NCBI RefSeq assembly: GCF_000374645.1
Contig: NZ_KB894801.1
Span: 186,001 to 250,000 of the forward strand
Reading direction: 5' to 3'
DNA: 64,000 nucleotides
DNA from: Arhodomonas aquaeolei DSM 8974
GTDB taxonomy: Bacteria > Pseudomonadota > Gammaproteobacteria > Nitrococcales > Nitrococcaceae
Position 1 is the stretch's first letter; each line of letters starts with the position of its first letter. The position numbers and the translations under genes are program-made. The notes below the pieces were generated by a model. That model did not search any database and was not told the origin of the DNA. It saw nothing but the letters and a program-made list of their open reading frames with translations. Shown one piece after another: positions 22,426 to 31,576 of this stretch.

Positions 22426-22701
22426 TCACAGGCCGATGCTGAACATGCTCTCCAGGTCGTGACGGCTCTGGGCGCGGAAAGCGATCAGCGTCTCGGTCTC
22501 CTCGATGTCGGAGAGGGTCTGCATACGTTCGGTGACCAGTTCGGCAAGCGCCTCATTGCTGGGCACACGGATGATAACAACGAGATCGTAGCGGCCACCG
22601 ACGGAGTACACCTCGGAGATGCCGTCGATATCGGCAAGGGTGCCGGCGACCTCGTTGACACGACCACGGGCGGCGTTGAGCAGGACGATTGCGGTTACCA
22701 T
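22426..22701 (-). CDS. Stand-alone Lrp/AsnC ligand-binding (RAM) domain protein
   Basis: From ATG 22701 this is a 91-aa protein matching only the effector-binding domain of Lrp/AsnC regulators: VTAIVLLNAARGRVNEVAGTLADIDGISEVYSVGG, split by the beta-alpha-beta turn, then YDLVVIIRV and ETETLIAF. The helix-turn-helix part is absent. Upstream in-frame residues to 22785 are unlike a DNA-binding domain, so this is not a start error. Such proteins form oligomeric rings and may bind amino acids. The target is unknown. It lies between the DUF349 gene and the glycine betaine transport operon, all on the minus strand. Confidence 0.85.
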   Translation of the reverse strand: MVTAIVLLNAARGRVNEVAGTLADIDGISEVYSVGGRYDLVVIIRVPSNEALAELVTERMQTLSDIEETETLIAFRAQSRHDLESMFSIGL

Positions 22702-22811
22702 TGCCAGGTTCTCCCTGTTGGCTGGGGCCCTCCGCCCCGGAAAGCCGCATTCTAATGCGCGCTGGCGGGCGCCGCCTACCGTCATGACGGCGCGGACGGT
22801 GGCCGCACACG

Positions 22812-22840
22812 AAAAAACCCCCGCCCGAAGGCGGGGGTTT
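22812..22840 (-). terminator. Bidirectional-looking terminator after proX
   Basis: Stem CCCCCGCC (22818-22825) with GGCGGGGG (22830-22837) around a CGAA tetraloop, extended by A-T pairs. On the minus strand it ends in six T residues (22812-22817). This is a textbook intrinsic terminator for the proVWX operon. Confidence 0.9.
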
Positions 22841-22883
22841 ACAGCGGGCCCCGTCGCGCGGAGCCCTGCGGACCGGGACGTAC

Positions 22884-23768
22884 TTACTTGACGTCGCCGG
22901 TGACCCAGTAGTCGACCCGGGCCTTGTTGTTGTCGATGTACTTCTGCACCGCCTTCTCGTAGGAGGTCTGCTGCGCGTCGTACATCGCCGCCTCGAGCTC
23001 GTCCAGCGGGATCTGCATGCGCGAGAGGAACATCGCGACCTCGGGGTCACGCTGGTAGAAGCCCACGTTCGCGAACGCGTGGATCCGCTCGTAGCTGCCG
23101 AGCGTGCCCTTCGGGTCCTTCAGATAACGCATGTCGTAGGCGCCGAACAGCCAGTGCGGGCTCCAGGCGGTCACGACGATCCAGTTGTCACGCTTGACCG
23201 CGCGATCCAGGGCCGCGGTCATGCCGGCACCACTGGAGGTCTGCAGGTTGTAGTCATCGAGGCCGTAATCCTCGATCGTCTTCTTCGACAGGCGCGTCAG
23301 GCCGGCACCCGGGTCGATACCCGTGATGGTCCCGTCGAGCTTCTCGCGGACGCTGTCCTTCTTGAGATCCTCGATGGAGTTGAGCTCGCTCTTCGGGATG
23401 TAATTCGGCACCGCCCAGCCCAGACGCGCATAGCCGTACAGCAGACCCAGGTTGATCGCCTTGACGCCGTCGCTGTTGACCTTGTCCAGGTAGTCCGCGT
23501 GCGTGCCCGGCTGCCAGGACATGAGCATCACGTCGATATCGCCGTTGGCGACACCCTGGTACTGCGGGGCGATATCGGTCTGAACCAGCTCGACGTCGCG
23601 GTCGAGGCGATTCTCGATGAGGTTCGAGGCCAGCTTGGTCACGAACTCCGCGTCGGACCAGGCGGTCCAGCCGATGCGCACCGGCTCGTTGGACTGCGCC
23701 TGGGCGCCGGTAACCATGCCGAGTCCGAGGACTGCGGACAGTACGATTTTCGAGGTCTTTCCGAGCAT
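22884..23768 (-). CDS. proX: Glycine betaine/proline-type ABC transporter substrate-binding protein
   Basis: This 294-aa periplasmic binding protein has a cleavable signal (cleavage after GAQA near residue 24) and no lipobox, so it is soluble as in the ProU type. It belongs to the OpuAC/ProX family: VRIGWTAWSDAEF, VMLMSWQPGTHADYL and VVTAWSPHWLFGAYDM. These segments carry the tryptophans that usually form the aromatic cage for a quaternary ammonium ligand. Glycine betaine or proline betaine is therefore the likely ligand; choline cannot be excluded. It is the last gene of proV-proW-proX, preceded by an AGAGGAG site and followed by a strong terminator. Confidence 0.92.
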   Translation of the reverse strand: MLGKTSKIVLSAVLGLGMVTGAQAQSNEPVRIGWTAWSDAEFVTKLASNLIENRLDRDVELVQTDIAPQYQGVANGDIDVMLMSWQPGTHADYLDKVNSDGVKAINLGLLYGYARLGWAVPNYIPKSELNSIEDLKKDSVREKLDGTITGIDPGAGLTRLSKKTIEDYGLDDYNLQTSSGAGMTAALDRAVKRDNWIVVTAWSPHWLFGAYDMRYLKDPKGTLGSYERIHAFANVGFYQRDPEVAMFLSRMQIPLDELEAAMYDAQQTSYEKAVQKYIDNNKARVDYWVTGDVK

Positions 23769-23849
23769 GTTCTGCTCTCCTCTGTTGCTACATTAGTCGA
23801 CGCCTATTCGTACGAGCGAACGGCGCCGATTGCCGACTGGCGGCGCCCG

Positions 23850-24698
<849 letters not shown>

Positions 24699-24704
24699 GT
24701 CTGA

Positions 24705-25898
24705 TTACCCCGTCCGGTCCAGCGTCCGCAGAATGGAGGTCTTGGAGATGCTCCCAAGGTACTTGCCGTCAGCATCCACCACCGGCAGCGGCCAGCGGCT
24801 GCCCGCCACCTTGCCGACGACCTCCTGCATGGGCGTGTCGTCCGGTATGGGTTCGACCTCCTCGAGGAACGCGTCCGCGTACTCGGGCTCGCCACCCTTG
24901 TCGAGCAGGGCGTTCAGCGAGTCCATGCTCACCGTGCCCTGGTACTGGCGACCCCGGTCGATCACGACCGCGACGTCGCGGTCGTGCTGGCGCATGCGCT
25001 CCAGCGCCGCATTGACGCTCATCCCCGGGCGCTCGATGACCGTGACCTGCTTACGGTTGGCGATGTCGCCGGCGGTGTAGACCTGGCTGACGTCCACCCC
25101 ATAGAAGAACGAGCGGACGTAGTCGTTTGCCGGGTTGCTCACGATCTCCTCGGGGGTGCCGACCTGCACCACGAAGCCGCCCTGCATGATGGCGATGCGA
25201 TCACCGATGCGCATGGCCTCATCCAGGTCGTGGGAGATGAACACCACGGTGCGCTTGTGCTTCTGCTGCAGCGCCAGCAGCTCGTCCTGCATCTCCGTGC
25301 GGATCAGCGGGTCGAGTGCCGAGAACGCCTCGTCCATGAGCATGATCGACGGCCCCACGGCCAGCGCGCGGGCAAGGCCAACGCGCTGCTGCATGCCGCC
25401 GGAGAGCTCGTCCGGGTAGCTGTTGGCGTTGGCCTTCAGGCCCACCTGCTCGAGCGCCTCCAGCGCCTTGTTCTCGCGCTCGCCACGCTCGGTACCCGCA
25501 ACCTCCAGGCCGAAGGCGGCGTTCTCGAGGACAGTCCGGTGCGGCATCAGCGCGAAAGACTGGAACACCATGCTCATGTCATGGCGGCGCAGGTTGATCA
25601 GCTCCGACTTGCTCATCGACGTCACGTCCTGGCCGTCTATGTAGACACTGCCCCGCGTGGGCTCGATGAGGCGGTTGAGCATGCGCACCATGGTCGACTT
25701 GCCCGAACCGGACAGCCCCATAATCACGAATATCTCACCTTCCTGGATAGAGAAGCTGGCCTGCTGGACGCCGACCGTGTTGCCGGTTTTTTCGAAGATC
25801 TCGTCCTTGTTGAGCCCCTGCTCCAGAAGGCGTAGCGCCTCATCCGGATCGGGGCCGAAGACCTTGTAGAGATCCTCGACGACTATCTTGTCAGTCAT
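24705..25898 (-). CDS. proV: Glycine betaine ABC transporter ATPase ProV with CBS domains
   Basis: The 397-aa ATPase energises ProW/ProX. It has Walker [11 protein letters not shown]-loop [11 protein letters not shown], signature LSGGMQQRV, Walker [13 protein letters not shown] and the switch histidine in [11 protein letters not shown]. Two CBS repeats fill residues ~285-395 ([19 protein letters not shown], then [17 protein letters not shown]). In OpuA-type systems these sense ionic strength, or cyclic di-AMP in Gram-positives. It is the first gene of the operon, and the upstream region holds a palindrome at 25935-25944 and a long dyad at 26013-26077. Confidence 0.95.
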   Translation of the reverse strand: MTDKIVVEDLYKVFGPDPDEALRLLEQGLNKDEIFEKTGNTVGVQQASFSIQEGEIFVIMGLSGSGKSTMVRMLNRLIEPTRGSVYIDGQDVTSMSKSELINLRRHDMSMVFQSFALMPHRTVLENAAFGLEVAGTERGERENKALEALEQVGLKANANSYPDELSGGMQQRVGLARALAVGPSIMLMDEAFSALDPLIRTEMQDELLALQQKHKRTVVFISHDLDEAMRIGDRIAIMQGGFVVQVGTPEEIVSNPANDYVRSFFYGVDVSQVYTAGDIANRKQVTVIERPGMSVNAALERMRQHDRDVAVVIDRGRQYQGTVSMDSLNALLDKGGEPEYADAFLEEVEPIPDDTPMQEVVGKVAGSRWPLPVVDADGKYLGSISKTSILRTLDRTG

Positions 25899-26228
25899 GC
25901 GGAGTGTAGCCCTTCGTCTGCTTTCAGTTCATCTTGATCGATCAGCACGCAAGCGCGTCCGGATAACCGCCGCAAAGCGACCGCGGCCGGGCCGGACGTG
26001 GGAAATCCCGTTAGTTTTCATCCTCCGCCTATCGTGATCTTGCCCCGTCCACGCAATAGGCGGCATCTATGAAAACTCAGGAAAACCTTAAGGCCCACTT
26101 ATTTCAACCTACCATGCCATGCCGCGACTGGCTAGTCGGCGCCCGTTCCGGGCCACGCGACTGGTATAGTCACGCACCGGCCGATTCGCAACACGGGCGC
26201 GTCTCCAACCCGTCTTCACAGGGACAGA
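25899..26228. other. Divergent control region between proV and rlmKL
   Basis: These 330 bp contain no credible gene. The frame starting at 26069 crosses into rlmKL and lacks family features. Seen are a perfect 10-bp palindrome TGATCGATCA (25935-25944) 37 bp before proV and the long interrupted inverted repeat 26013-26077. The stretch is more AT-rich than its surroundings, as expected for promoters. Confidence 0.6.
26013..26077. repeat. Long interrupted inverted repeat upstream of proV/rlmKL
   Basis: Two pairs of arms are nested. AGTTTTCAT (26013-26021) pairs with ATGAAAACT (26069-26077), and CCGCCTAT (26025-26032) pairs with ATAGGCGG (26056-26063). The inner spacers are 3 and 5 nt and the loop is 23 nt. 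That makes 17 bp of perfect pairing. It may be a double operator or a structured RNA element in the divergent region. Confidence 0.6.
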
Positions 26229-28382
26229 ATGAGCGATACAGATCACGCTTTTTTCGCCGCCGTTCCCCGCAATCTCGAGGGCCTTCTCCGCGACGAGCTG
26301 ACCGCGCTCGGTGTCGTCGGTGCCCGCGAGACCCGTGCCGGCGTGACCTGGCAGGGCGACGTCGCCACGGCGTTGCGGGCGTGTCTGTGGTCGCGTCTCG
26401 CCTCGCGGGTATTGCTGACTCTCGGCAGCGGCGACGCGGCGGACGAGCAGGCCCTGCTCGCGTGCGTGCGCGCCCTGCCCTGGGAAGCGCACCTCACGGC
26501 GGACACGCCTTTCGTGGTGGACTTCACCGGCCATAACGCCTCGCTGCGCGACAGCCGGCACAGCGCCCGCGTGACCAAGGATGGCATACGTGCGCGCTTT
26601 CACGACCTCGGCCTCGAGGCACCGACGGCGAACCCCGGCGGTGAAGCCCTGCGCTGCAACGTCCGCTTGTCCGGGTCCCACGCGAGCGTCTACATCGATA
26701 TCGGCGGTGGCGCACTGCACCGCCGCGGATACCGTCGCGCCGCCCGCGAGGCGCCGCTCAAGGAGAACCTCGCCGCCGCGCTGCTCGTGCGCGCGGGCTG
26801 GCCTGCCGTCGCGGAGCGCGGCGGCGCCTTCGCCGACCCGTTCTGCGGGGCCGGCACACTGGTGGTCGAGGCGGCCATGATGGCCGCGGACATCGCCCCC
26901 GGGCTTCATCGCGAGCCCTCTGGCACCCGCTTCTGGCGGGGGTTCCCAGCGGACACCTGGCGGGCCCTGCTCGAGGAAGCGCGGGAGCGCGCCCGCGACG
27001 GCCTTCACCGTCTGCCGCCGCTTTTTGCCGGAGACATCGATCCGGAGGCGATCCGGGTCGCCCGCGAGAACGCCGTTCGTGCCGGCCTCGAGGGCCGCAT
27101 CACGTTCCGCACCGGCGATGTGCAGGACTGGGCTGGCCCCGGCGACGTGACGGCCGGCCTGCTGATCACCAATCCGCCCTGGGGCCAGCGCCTGGAGACC
27201 AACCGGCCGGTGGAACGGCTGTACATGGCCCTGGGGGACTGGGCGCGCACCGCCGTTCCGGGATGGCGGATGGCGGTGTTCACCGGCCACTCCCAGCTGC
27301 TTGCCGCCCTGGGCCTGCGGGCGGACCGGGTCTATCGCTTTCACAACGCACGGCTGCCGGCGCGGCTCGGCCTCTATACCCTCGCGGCCGAGCCGGCGGC
27401 GCCACAACGGACGGCGACCGCGGACGCCCCCGCGGACCTCGTCAACCGGCTGCGCAAGAACCTCCGTCACCGCCGCCGCTGGGCGCGGCGCGAGGGCGTC
27501 GACGCGTTTCGCGTTTACGACGCCGACCTGCCCGAGTACGCCTTCGCAGTGGATGTCTACAACGGCGAGGAAGGCGTCTGCGCCCACGTCGCGGAATACG
27601 CGCCGCCGGAGAAGATCGCCCCGCGCAAGGCCGAGCGGCGGCGGCGTGCCGCAATCGCCGCTGTCGCCGAGGTGCTGGAACTCGCCCCGGAGGCGGTCGT
27701 ACTCAAGATCCGGCGGCGCCGGCGCACGGGCAGTCAGTACGAGCGCCAGGGCGAGCACGCGCTGGAGCGTATCGTTCACGAAGGCGGTGCCCGGCTGCGG
27801 GTGAACCTGACAGAGCGCCTCGACACGGGGCTGTTCCTGGACTCCCGCGGGATCCGCCGCCGCCTCGCGGACGGCGCAGACGGCCTGCAGGTGCTGAACC
27901 TCTACTGCTATACGGGCAGCGCCACCGTGCAGGCCGCGATGGCCGGTGCTCACACCACCAGCGTGGACCTGTCACGCACGTACCTTGCCTGGCTACGCGG
28001 CAACATGGGTCTCAACGGTATCGATCCTGCCTCCCACCGGATCTTCCGGGCCGACTGCAGGGAATGGCTCACCGAGGCGGCCGAGCGCGGCGAGCGCTTC
28101 GACCGCGTCCTGCTGGATCCGCCGTCGGTCTCACGTTCACGCCACGGCGGCACGTCCCTCGACATCCAGCGGGACCACGTCGAGCTGATCGAGGCCGCGT
28201 CGGCGTTGCTCGCCCCCGCGGGAGTGCTGTACTTCGTCACCAACCGCGTCCGCTTCAGCCTGGACGGGCCACGGCTCGGGACGCTCGGCCTCGTGACCCG
28301 CGAGATCACCTCCGAGACCGTTCCGGCCGACTTCCCGCGCCGCCCGCCTCCCCACCGGAGCTGGCTGGTCAGCCGCGCCTGA
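26229..28382 (+). CDS. rlmL: 23S rRNA (guanine-N2)/(guanine-N7) bifunctional methyltransferase RlmKL
   Basis: This 717-aa fused enzyme methylates G2445 (N2) and G2069 (N7) of 23S rRNA with S-adenosylmethionine. Order: N-terminal ferredoxin-like and THUMP domain (about 1-155), the RlmL methyltransferase with its catalytic NPPWGQR motif at N315, then the RlmK methyltransferase with SAM site VLNLYCYTGSATVQAAMAG and the LDPPSVSRS motif at D630. The length matches the fused gammaproteobacterial form. ATG 26229 follows CAGGGACAG. It is divergent from proV. A weak hairpin GCGTGGC/GCCACGC (28460-28480) lies downstream. Confidence 0.95.
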   Translation: MSDTDHAFFAAVPRNLEGLLRDELTALGVVGARETRAGVTWQGDVATALRACLWSRLASRVLLTLGSGDAADEQALLACVRALPWEAHLTADTPFVVDFTGHNASLRDSRHSARVTKDGIRARFHDLGLEAPTANPGGEALRCNVRLSGSHASVYIDIGGGALHRRGYRRAAREAPLKENLAAALLVRAGWPAVAERGGAFADPFCGAGTLVVEAAMMAADIAPGLHREPSGTRFWRGFPADTWRALLEEARERARDGLHRLPPLFAGDIDPEAIRVARENAVRAGLEGRITFRTGDVQDWAGPGDVTAGLLITNPPWGQRLETNRPVERLYMALGDWARTAVPGWRMAVFTGHSQLLAALGLRADRVYRFHNARLPARLGLYTLAAEPAAPQRTATADAPADLVNRLRKNLRHRRRWARREGVDAFRVYDADLPEYAFAVDVYNGEEGVCAHVAEYAPPEKIAPRKAERRRRAAIAAVAEVLELAPEAVVLKIRRRRRTGSQYERQGEHALERIVHEGGARLRVNLTERLDTGLFLDSRGIRRRLADGADGLQVLNLYCYTGSATVQAAMAGAHTTSVDLSRTYLAWLRGNMGLNGIDPASHRIFRADCREWLTEAAERGERFDRVLLDPPSVSRSRHGGTSLDIQRDHVELIEAASALLAPAGVLYFVTNRVRFSLDGPRLGTLGLVTREITSETVPADFPRRPPPHRSWLVSRA

Positions 28383-28613
28383 CCGCCTGTCCGGCGCGCC
28401 GGCATTGGGCTGCGGCGCGTCTGTCTGTAGACTCCGCGCGACGTACGGTGATGCCGCACGCGTGGCACTTCGCGCCACGCCAAGGTACCGTGACGAGAAA
28501 AAGAAGAGGCAGGCCCTCCAAAAAGCCGGGGGCCGACGGCCCTGCCGACTCCGAGCCGGGCCGGCTCCAGGCGCTTGCAATACAGTCGAAAGCAGCACTG
28601 GGAGACAGGCAGA

Positions 28614-29045
28614 ATGTACTCGAAGATCATGGTGCCGGTGGACCTGGCACACCTGGAAGTCCTACAACCCGCACTCAAGACGGCCTCGGATCTGGCGCGT
28701 CACTATGGCGCCGAAGTCTGCTACGTGGGCGTGACTGCCACCACACCCGGCAGCGTGGCCCGCACGCCCGAGGAGTACCAGCAGAAGCTCGAGGCGTTCG
28801 CACGGGAACAGGCCGGTGATCACGGCCAGCGGGCGAGCGCACGCATGATCACCTCACCGGATCCGATCGCCGATCTCGACGACGTCCTTCTCCAGGCGAT
28901 CGAGGACACCGGCGCGGACCTGGTGGTCATGGCCACTCACCTGCCGCGTCATCTCGACGCCGTCATGCCCTCCCACGGCGACAGGATCGCCGCGCACACG
29001 GAACAGTCGGTGTTCCTCGTACGCGTACACAACCGCGACGGATAA
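28614..29045 (+). CDS. Universal stress protein (UspA family)
   Basis: This 143-aa protein with the Usp alpha/beta fold begins MYSKIMVPVDLAHLE, including the conserved VPVD strand. In-frame codons reach 28575, but ATG 28614 has GGGAGACA at a suitable distance. The usual nucleotide loop G-x2-G-x9-G-S is not intact (ATHLPRHLDAVMPSHGD), so ATP binding may be lost or changed. It is 46 bp upstream of a BCCT carrier in the same direction. In Halomonas elongata the Usp protein TeaD sits with the ectoine TRAP transporter TeaABC and dampens its uptake. A similar regulatory role for this carrier is an inference from position. Confidence 0.88.
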   Translation: MYSKIMVPVDLAHLEVLQPALKTASDLARHYGAEVCYVGVTATTPGSVARTPEEYQQKLEAFAREQAGDHGQRASARMITSPDPIADLDDVLLQAIEDTGADLVVMATHLPRHLDAVMPSHGDRIAAHTEQSVFLVRVHNRDG

Positions 29046-29091
29046 CCGACGGCCCACACCCACTCCAATTTCTCCGAAAGGGGTCACTACC

Positions 29092-30735
29092 GTGGATAAG
29101 CAGTCAAACGACAACAACGCACAGGAGCCGGACAACGGCTCGGTCGGCGTGCCCGCACCGGAGGGGCCGGCCAATCTCATCGATACCGATTACGTCATCG
29201 GGCAGGACAACGTCGCCACCACCAAGTTCGGCCTGGAAATCGACCTGCACGGCAAGGTGTTCAGCATCTCCGCGCTGATCATCCTGTTCTTCGTAATCAT
29301 CACGCTCGCGCTGCAGGACCAGGTCGGCCCGGCATTCACGGCGCTGCGGCCGTGGCTGACCAACAACATGGCGTGGTTCTTCCTGTTCTCCGCGAACATC
29401 TTCGTCCTACTCGCCGTAGTGCTGATATTCACGCCCCTCGGGCGGGTCCGACTGGGCGGCATGCACGCGAAGCCCGACTTCAGCTACATGGGCTGGTTCG
29501 CGATGCTCTTCGCCGCCGGCATGGGCATCGGCCTGATGTTCTACGGCGTGGCCGAGCCCATGACGCACTTCGGCACGTCGCTGAGCGGCAGTGACTGGGC
29601 CCCGCTGGGCGGTGCACCGGGCAACGAGCAGGCAGCTCTGAACCTCGGCATGGCGGCCACGATCTTCCATTGGGGCCTGCACCCCTGGGGTATCTACGCC
29701 ATCGTCGCCCTCGCTCTGGCGTTGTTCTCGTTCAACAAGGGCCTGCCGCTGACGATGCGCTCCATCTTCTACCCGATCCTCGGCGAGCGGGTCTGGGGCT
29801 GGCCCGGGCACGTTATCGACATCGTCGCGGTGTTCGCCACTCTGTTCGGTCTCGCCACCTCCCTCGGTCTCGGCGCCAAACAGGCGGCCGCCGGCCTGGA
29901 GTACCTGTTCGGCATCCCGGGTGGCGAGGTGACGATGGTGCTGCTGATCACCGGCATCACCTGCGTCGCGCTGACCTCCGTGCTGCTCGGCGTGGACAAG
30001 GGCGTGCAGCGGCTCTCGCAGATCAACATGGTGCTTGCCGCCCTGCTGCTGCTGTTCATCATCATCGTCGGGCCGACCATGCTGATCCTTTCCGGGTTCT
30101 TCGAGAACCTGTGGAACTACGCCGCGGACCTGCCGGCACTGGCGAATCCGTTCGGCCGCCAGGATTCGAACTTCATGGAGGGCTGGACCTCCTTCTACTG
30201 GGCCTGGTGGATCTCCTGGTCGCCCTTCGTCGGCATGTTCATCGCGCGCGTAAGCCGCGGCCGCACCGTGCGCGAGTTCATCATCGCCGTCCTGCTCGTG
30301 CCGACCGTGATCTCGGTGCTGTGGATGACGGCCTTCGGTGGCGCGGCGATTGACCAGTTCGTCAGCAATGGCTTCCAGGGCGTGAAGGAGGCGGCTCTGG
30401 AGCTTAAGCTGTTCGCGATGCTGGGGCAGATGCCGCTGACCACCATCACCTCCTTCATCGGCATCGTCCTGGTGATCGTGTTCTTCGTGACGTCCTCGGA
30501 CTCCGGCTCGCTCGTGATCGACTCCATCACCGCCGGTGGCAAGGTGGACGCGCCCAAGCCCCAGCGTGTGTTCTGGGCGGTCATCGAGGGCGCCATCGCC
30601 ATCGCACTGCTCGTCGGTGGCGGGGCCGAGGCCCTGCAGGCCATGGTGATCTCCACCGGCCTGCCGTTCACACTGGTCCTGCTCGCGGCGTGCTACGCCA
30701 TCATCGTAGGCCTCAAGGACGAGCCCAGGGGCTGA
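29092..30735 (+). CDS. BCCT-family transporter (betaine/choline/carnitine or ectoine uptake)
   Basis: This 547-aa sodium- or proton-coupled carrier has 12 predicted membrane helices. BCCT signatures are clear: the glycine-rich GMGIGLMFYGVAEPM in the TM3 region, and the tryptophan-rich WTSFYWAWWISWSPFVGMFIARVSRGRT (residues around 363-390, given here as two adjoining stretches WTSFYWAWWISW and SPFVGMFIARVSRG). The N-terminal tail (about 45 residues) is acidic. The gene starts at GTG 29092 after GAAAGGGG. The substrate cannot be read directly; glycine betaine, choline and ectoine are the candidates given the adjacent osmoprotection genes. A 12-bp hairpin ends the unit. Confidence 0.93.
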   Translation: MDKQSNDNNAQEPDNGSVGVPAPEGPANLIDTDYVIGQDNVATTKFGLEIDLHGKVFSISALIILFFVIITLALQDQVGPAFTALRPWLTNNMAWFFLFSANIFVLLAVVLIFTPLGRVRLGGMHAKPDFSYMGWFAMLFAAGMGIGLMFYGVAEPMTHFGTSLSGSDWAPLGGAPGNEQAALNLGMAATIFHWGLHPWGIYAIVALALALFSFNKGLPLTMRSIFYPILGERVWGWPGHVIDIVAVFATLFGLATSLGLGAKQAAAGLEYLFGIPGGEVTMVLLITGITCVALTSVLLGVDKGVQRLSQINMVLAALLLLFIIIVGPTMLILSGFFENLWNYAADLPALANPFGRQDSNFMEGWTSFYWAWWISWSPFVGMFIARVSRGRTVREFIIAVLLVPTVISVLWMTAFGGAAIDQFVSNGFQGVKEAALELKLFAMLGQMPLTTITSFIGIVLVIVFFVTSSDSGSLVIDSITAGGKVDAPKPQRVFWAVIEGAIAIALLVGGGAEALQAMVISTGLPFTLVLLAACYAIIVGLKDEPRG

Positions 30736-30746
30736 CGCCCCGAACC

Positions 30747-30773
30747 GCAGGGGGCGCCGCCGGCGCCCCCTGC
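30747..30773 (+). terminator. Strong hairpin after the BCCT gene
   Basis: A perfect 12-bp stem (GCAGGGGGCGCC at 30747-30758 with GGCGCCCCCTGC at 30762-30773) begins 11 nt after the stop. There is no T-run. It lies between convergent transcription units. Confidence 0.6.
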
Positions 30774-30844
30774 GCCCTCCCCACCGTTATCCCGTTCCCG
30801 GAAAACCATCGCTCCACCGGTGGTGACCGGAGTGGCCGTCCTGC

Positions 30845-31573
30845 CTAGCTCCAGAGTCGACCCACGGGCATGTCCCGCCGGAGGTGGGTGGCCACCTGCG
30901 CCTGGAACAACTCCGCGGTGGCGAGCGCGTCCACCAGAGCGTGGTGCCCCTGGTAAACCGGCAGGCCGTAACGCTGGCGACTGTCATTGAGGCGTATGGA
31001 CACCGGCGGGTGGCCCAGCCACCGCCGGAAACGGGCCCACAGGGACAGCCGGTGGCGATGGGCCTCGATGGCCATCGTGTCGACCACGGGGAACAACAGG
31101 TGCTCGCCGACTCGGGCCTTCGCCGCAGCGTCCAGGAACGAGCGCTCGATGTTGCGGTAGTGCACGACCACCACGCGGCCGGCCATCGCCTCCAGCAGTG
31201 ACGGGAGCACCTCCACGAAATCCGGCGCGTTCTCGATATCCGTGTGGGTAATGTGGTGGAAGGTAACGGAGAGGCTGCTCAACGCCCGGGGCGGATGCAC
31301 CACCCAGTAGTGGCGGTCTGCCAGGCGGATGCGGTCGAGATCGAAAGGCACGACCCCGACGCTCACGATGGCGTGGCGGGCCTCGTCCAGGCCGGTGGTT
31401 TCGATATCCAGGGCCAGGAAGGACACCTCCCCGATCGGCGTGTCCGCCGACGGCAGGCCGGCGCCATAGTACCGCGCCAGGGCCGGGACCCGGGACCCGG
31501 CGGCGCGGGCGGCGATGTACGGCCCCCACTGGTTCGCCCCGGAGCGGCTATGTGACCGCCAGCGCCCGCGCAC
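30845..31573 (-). CDS. DEDDh 3'-5' exonuclease (DNA polymerase III epsilon-like)
   Basis: This 242-aa protein is of the RNase T/DnaQ fold. The DEDDh catalytic set is visible: D56 and E58 in LALDIETTGL, an aspartate in the HYRNIERSFLD segment, and the His/Asp pair in QGHHALVDALAT. It starts with GTG at 31573, 3 bp after the stop of the upstream cNMP/CBS/DUF294 gene, so the two form an operon. The same pairing is common in Proteobacteria. It lacks the tau/theta-binding tail of true DnaQ, so a role outside the replicative polymerase is likely. Confidence 0.88.
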   Translation of the reverse strand: MRGRWRSHSRSGANQWGPYIAARAAGSRVPALARYYGAGLPSADTPIGEVSFLALDIETTGLDEARHAIVSVGVVPFDLDRIRLADRHYWVVHPPRALSSLSVTFHHITHTDIENAPDFVEVLPSLLEAMAGRVVVVHYRNIERSFLDAAAKARVGEHLLFPVVDTMAIEAHRHRLSLWARFRRWLGHPPVSIRLNDSRQRYGLPVYQGHHALVDALATAELFQAQVATHLRRDMPVGRLWS

Positions 31574-31576
31574 GGG

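Noticed and set aside
26069-26536. An open frame overlapping the divergent region and the start of rlmKL
   Set aside because: It shares the rlmKL coding sequence in another frame and has no features of its own.
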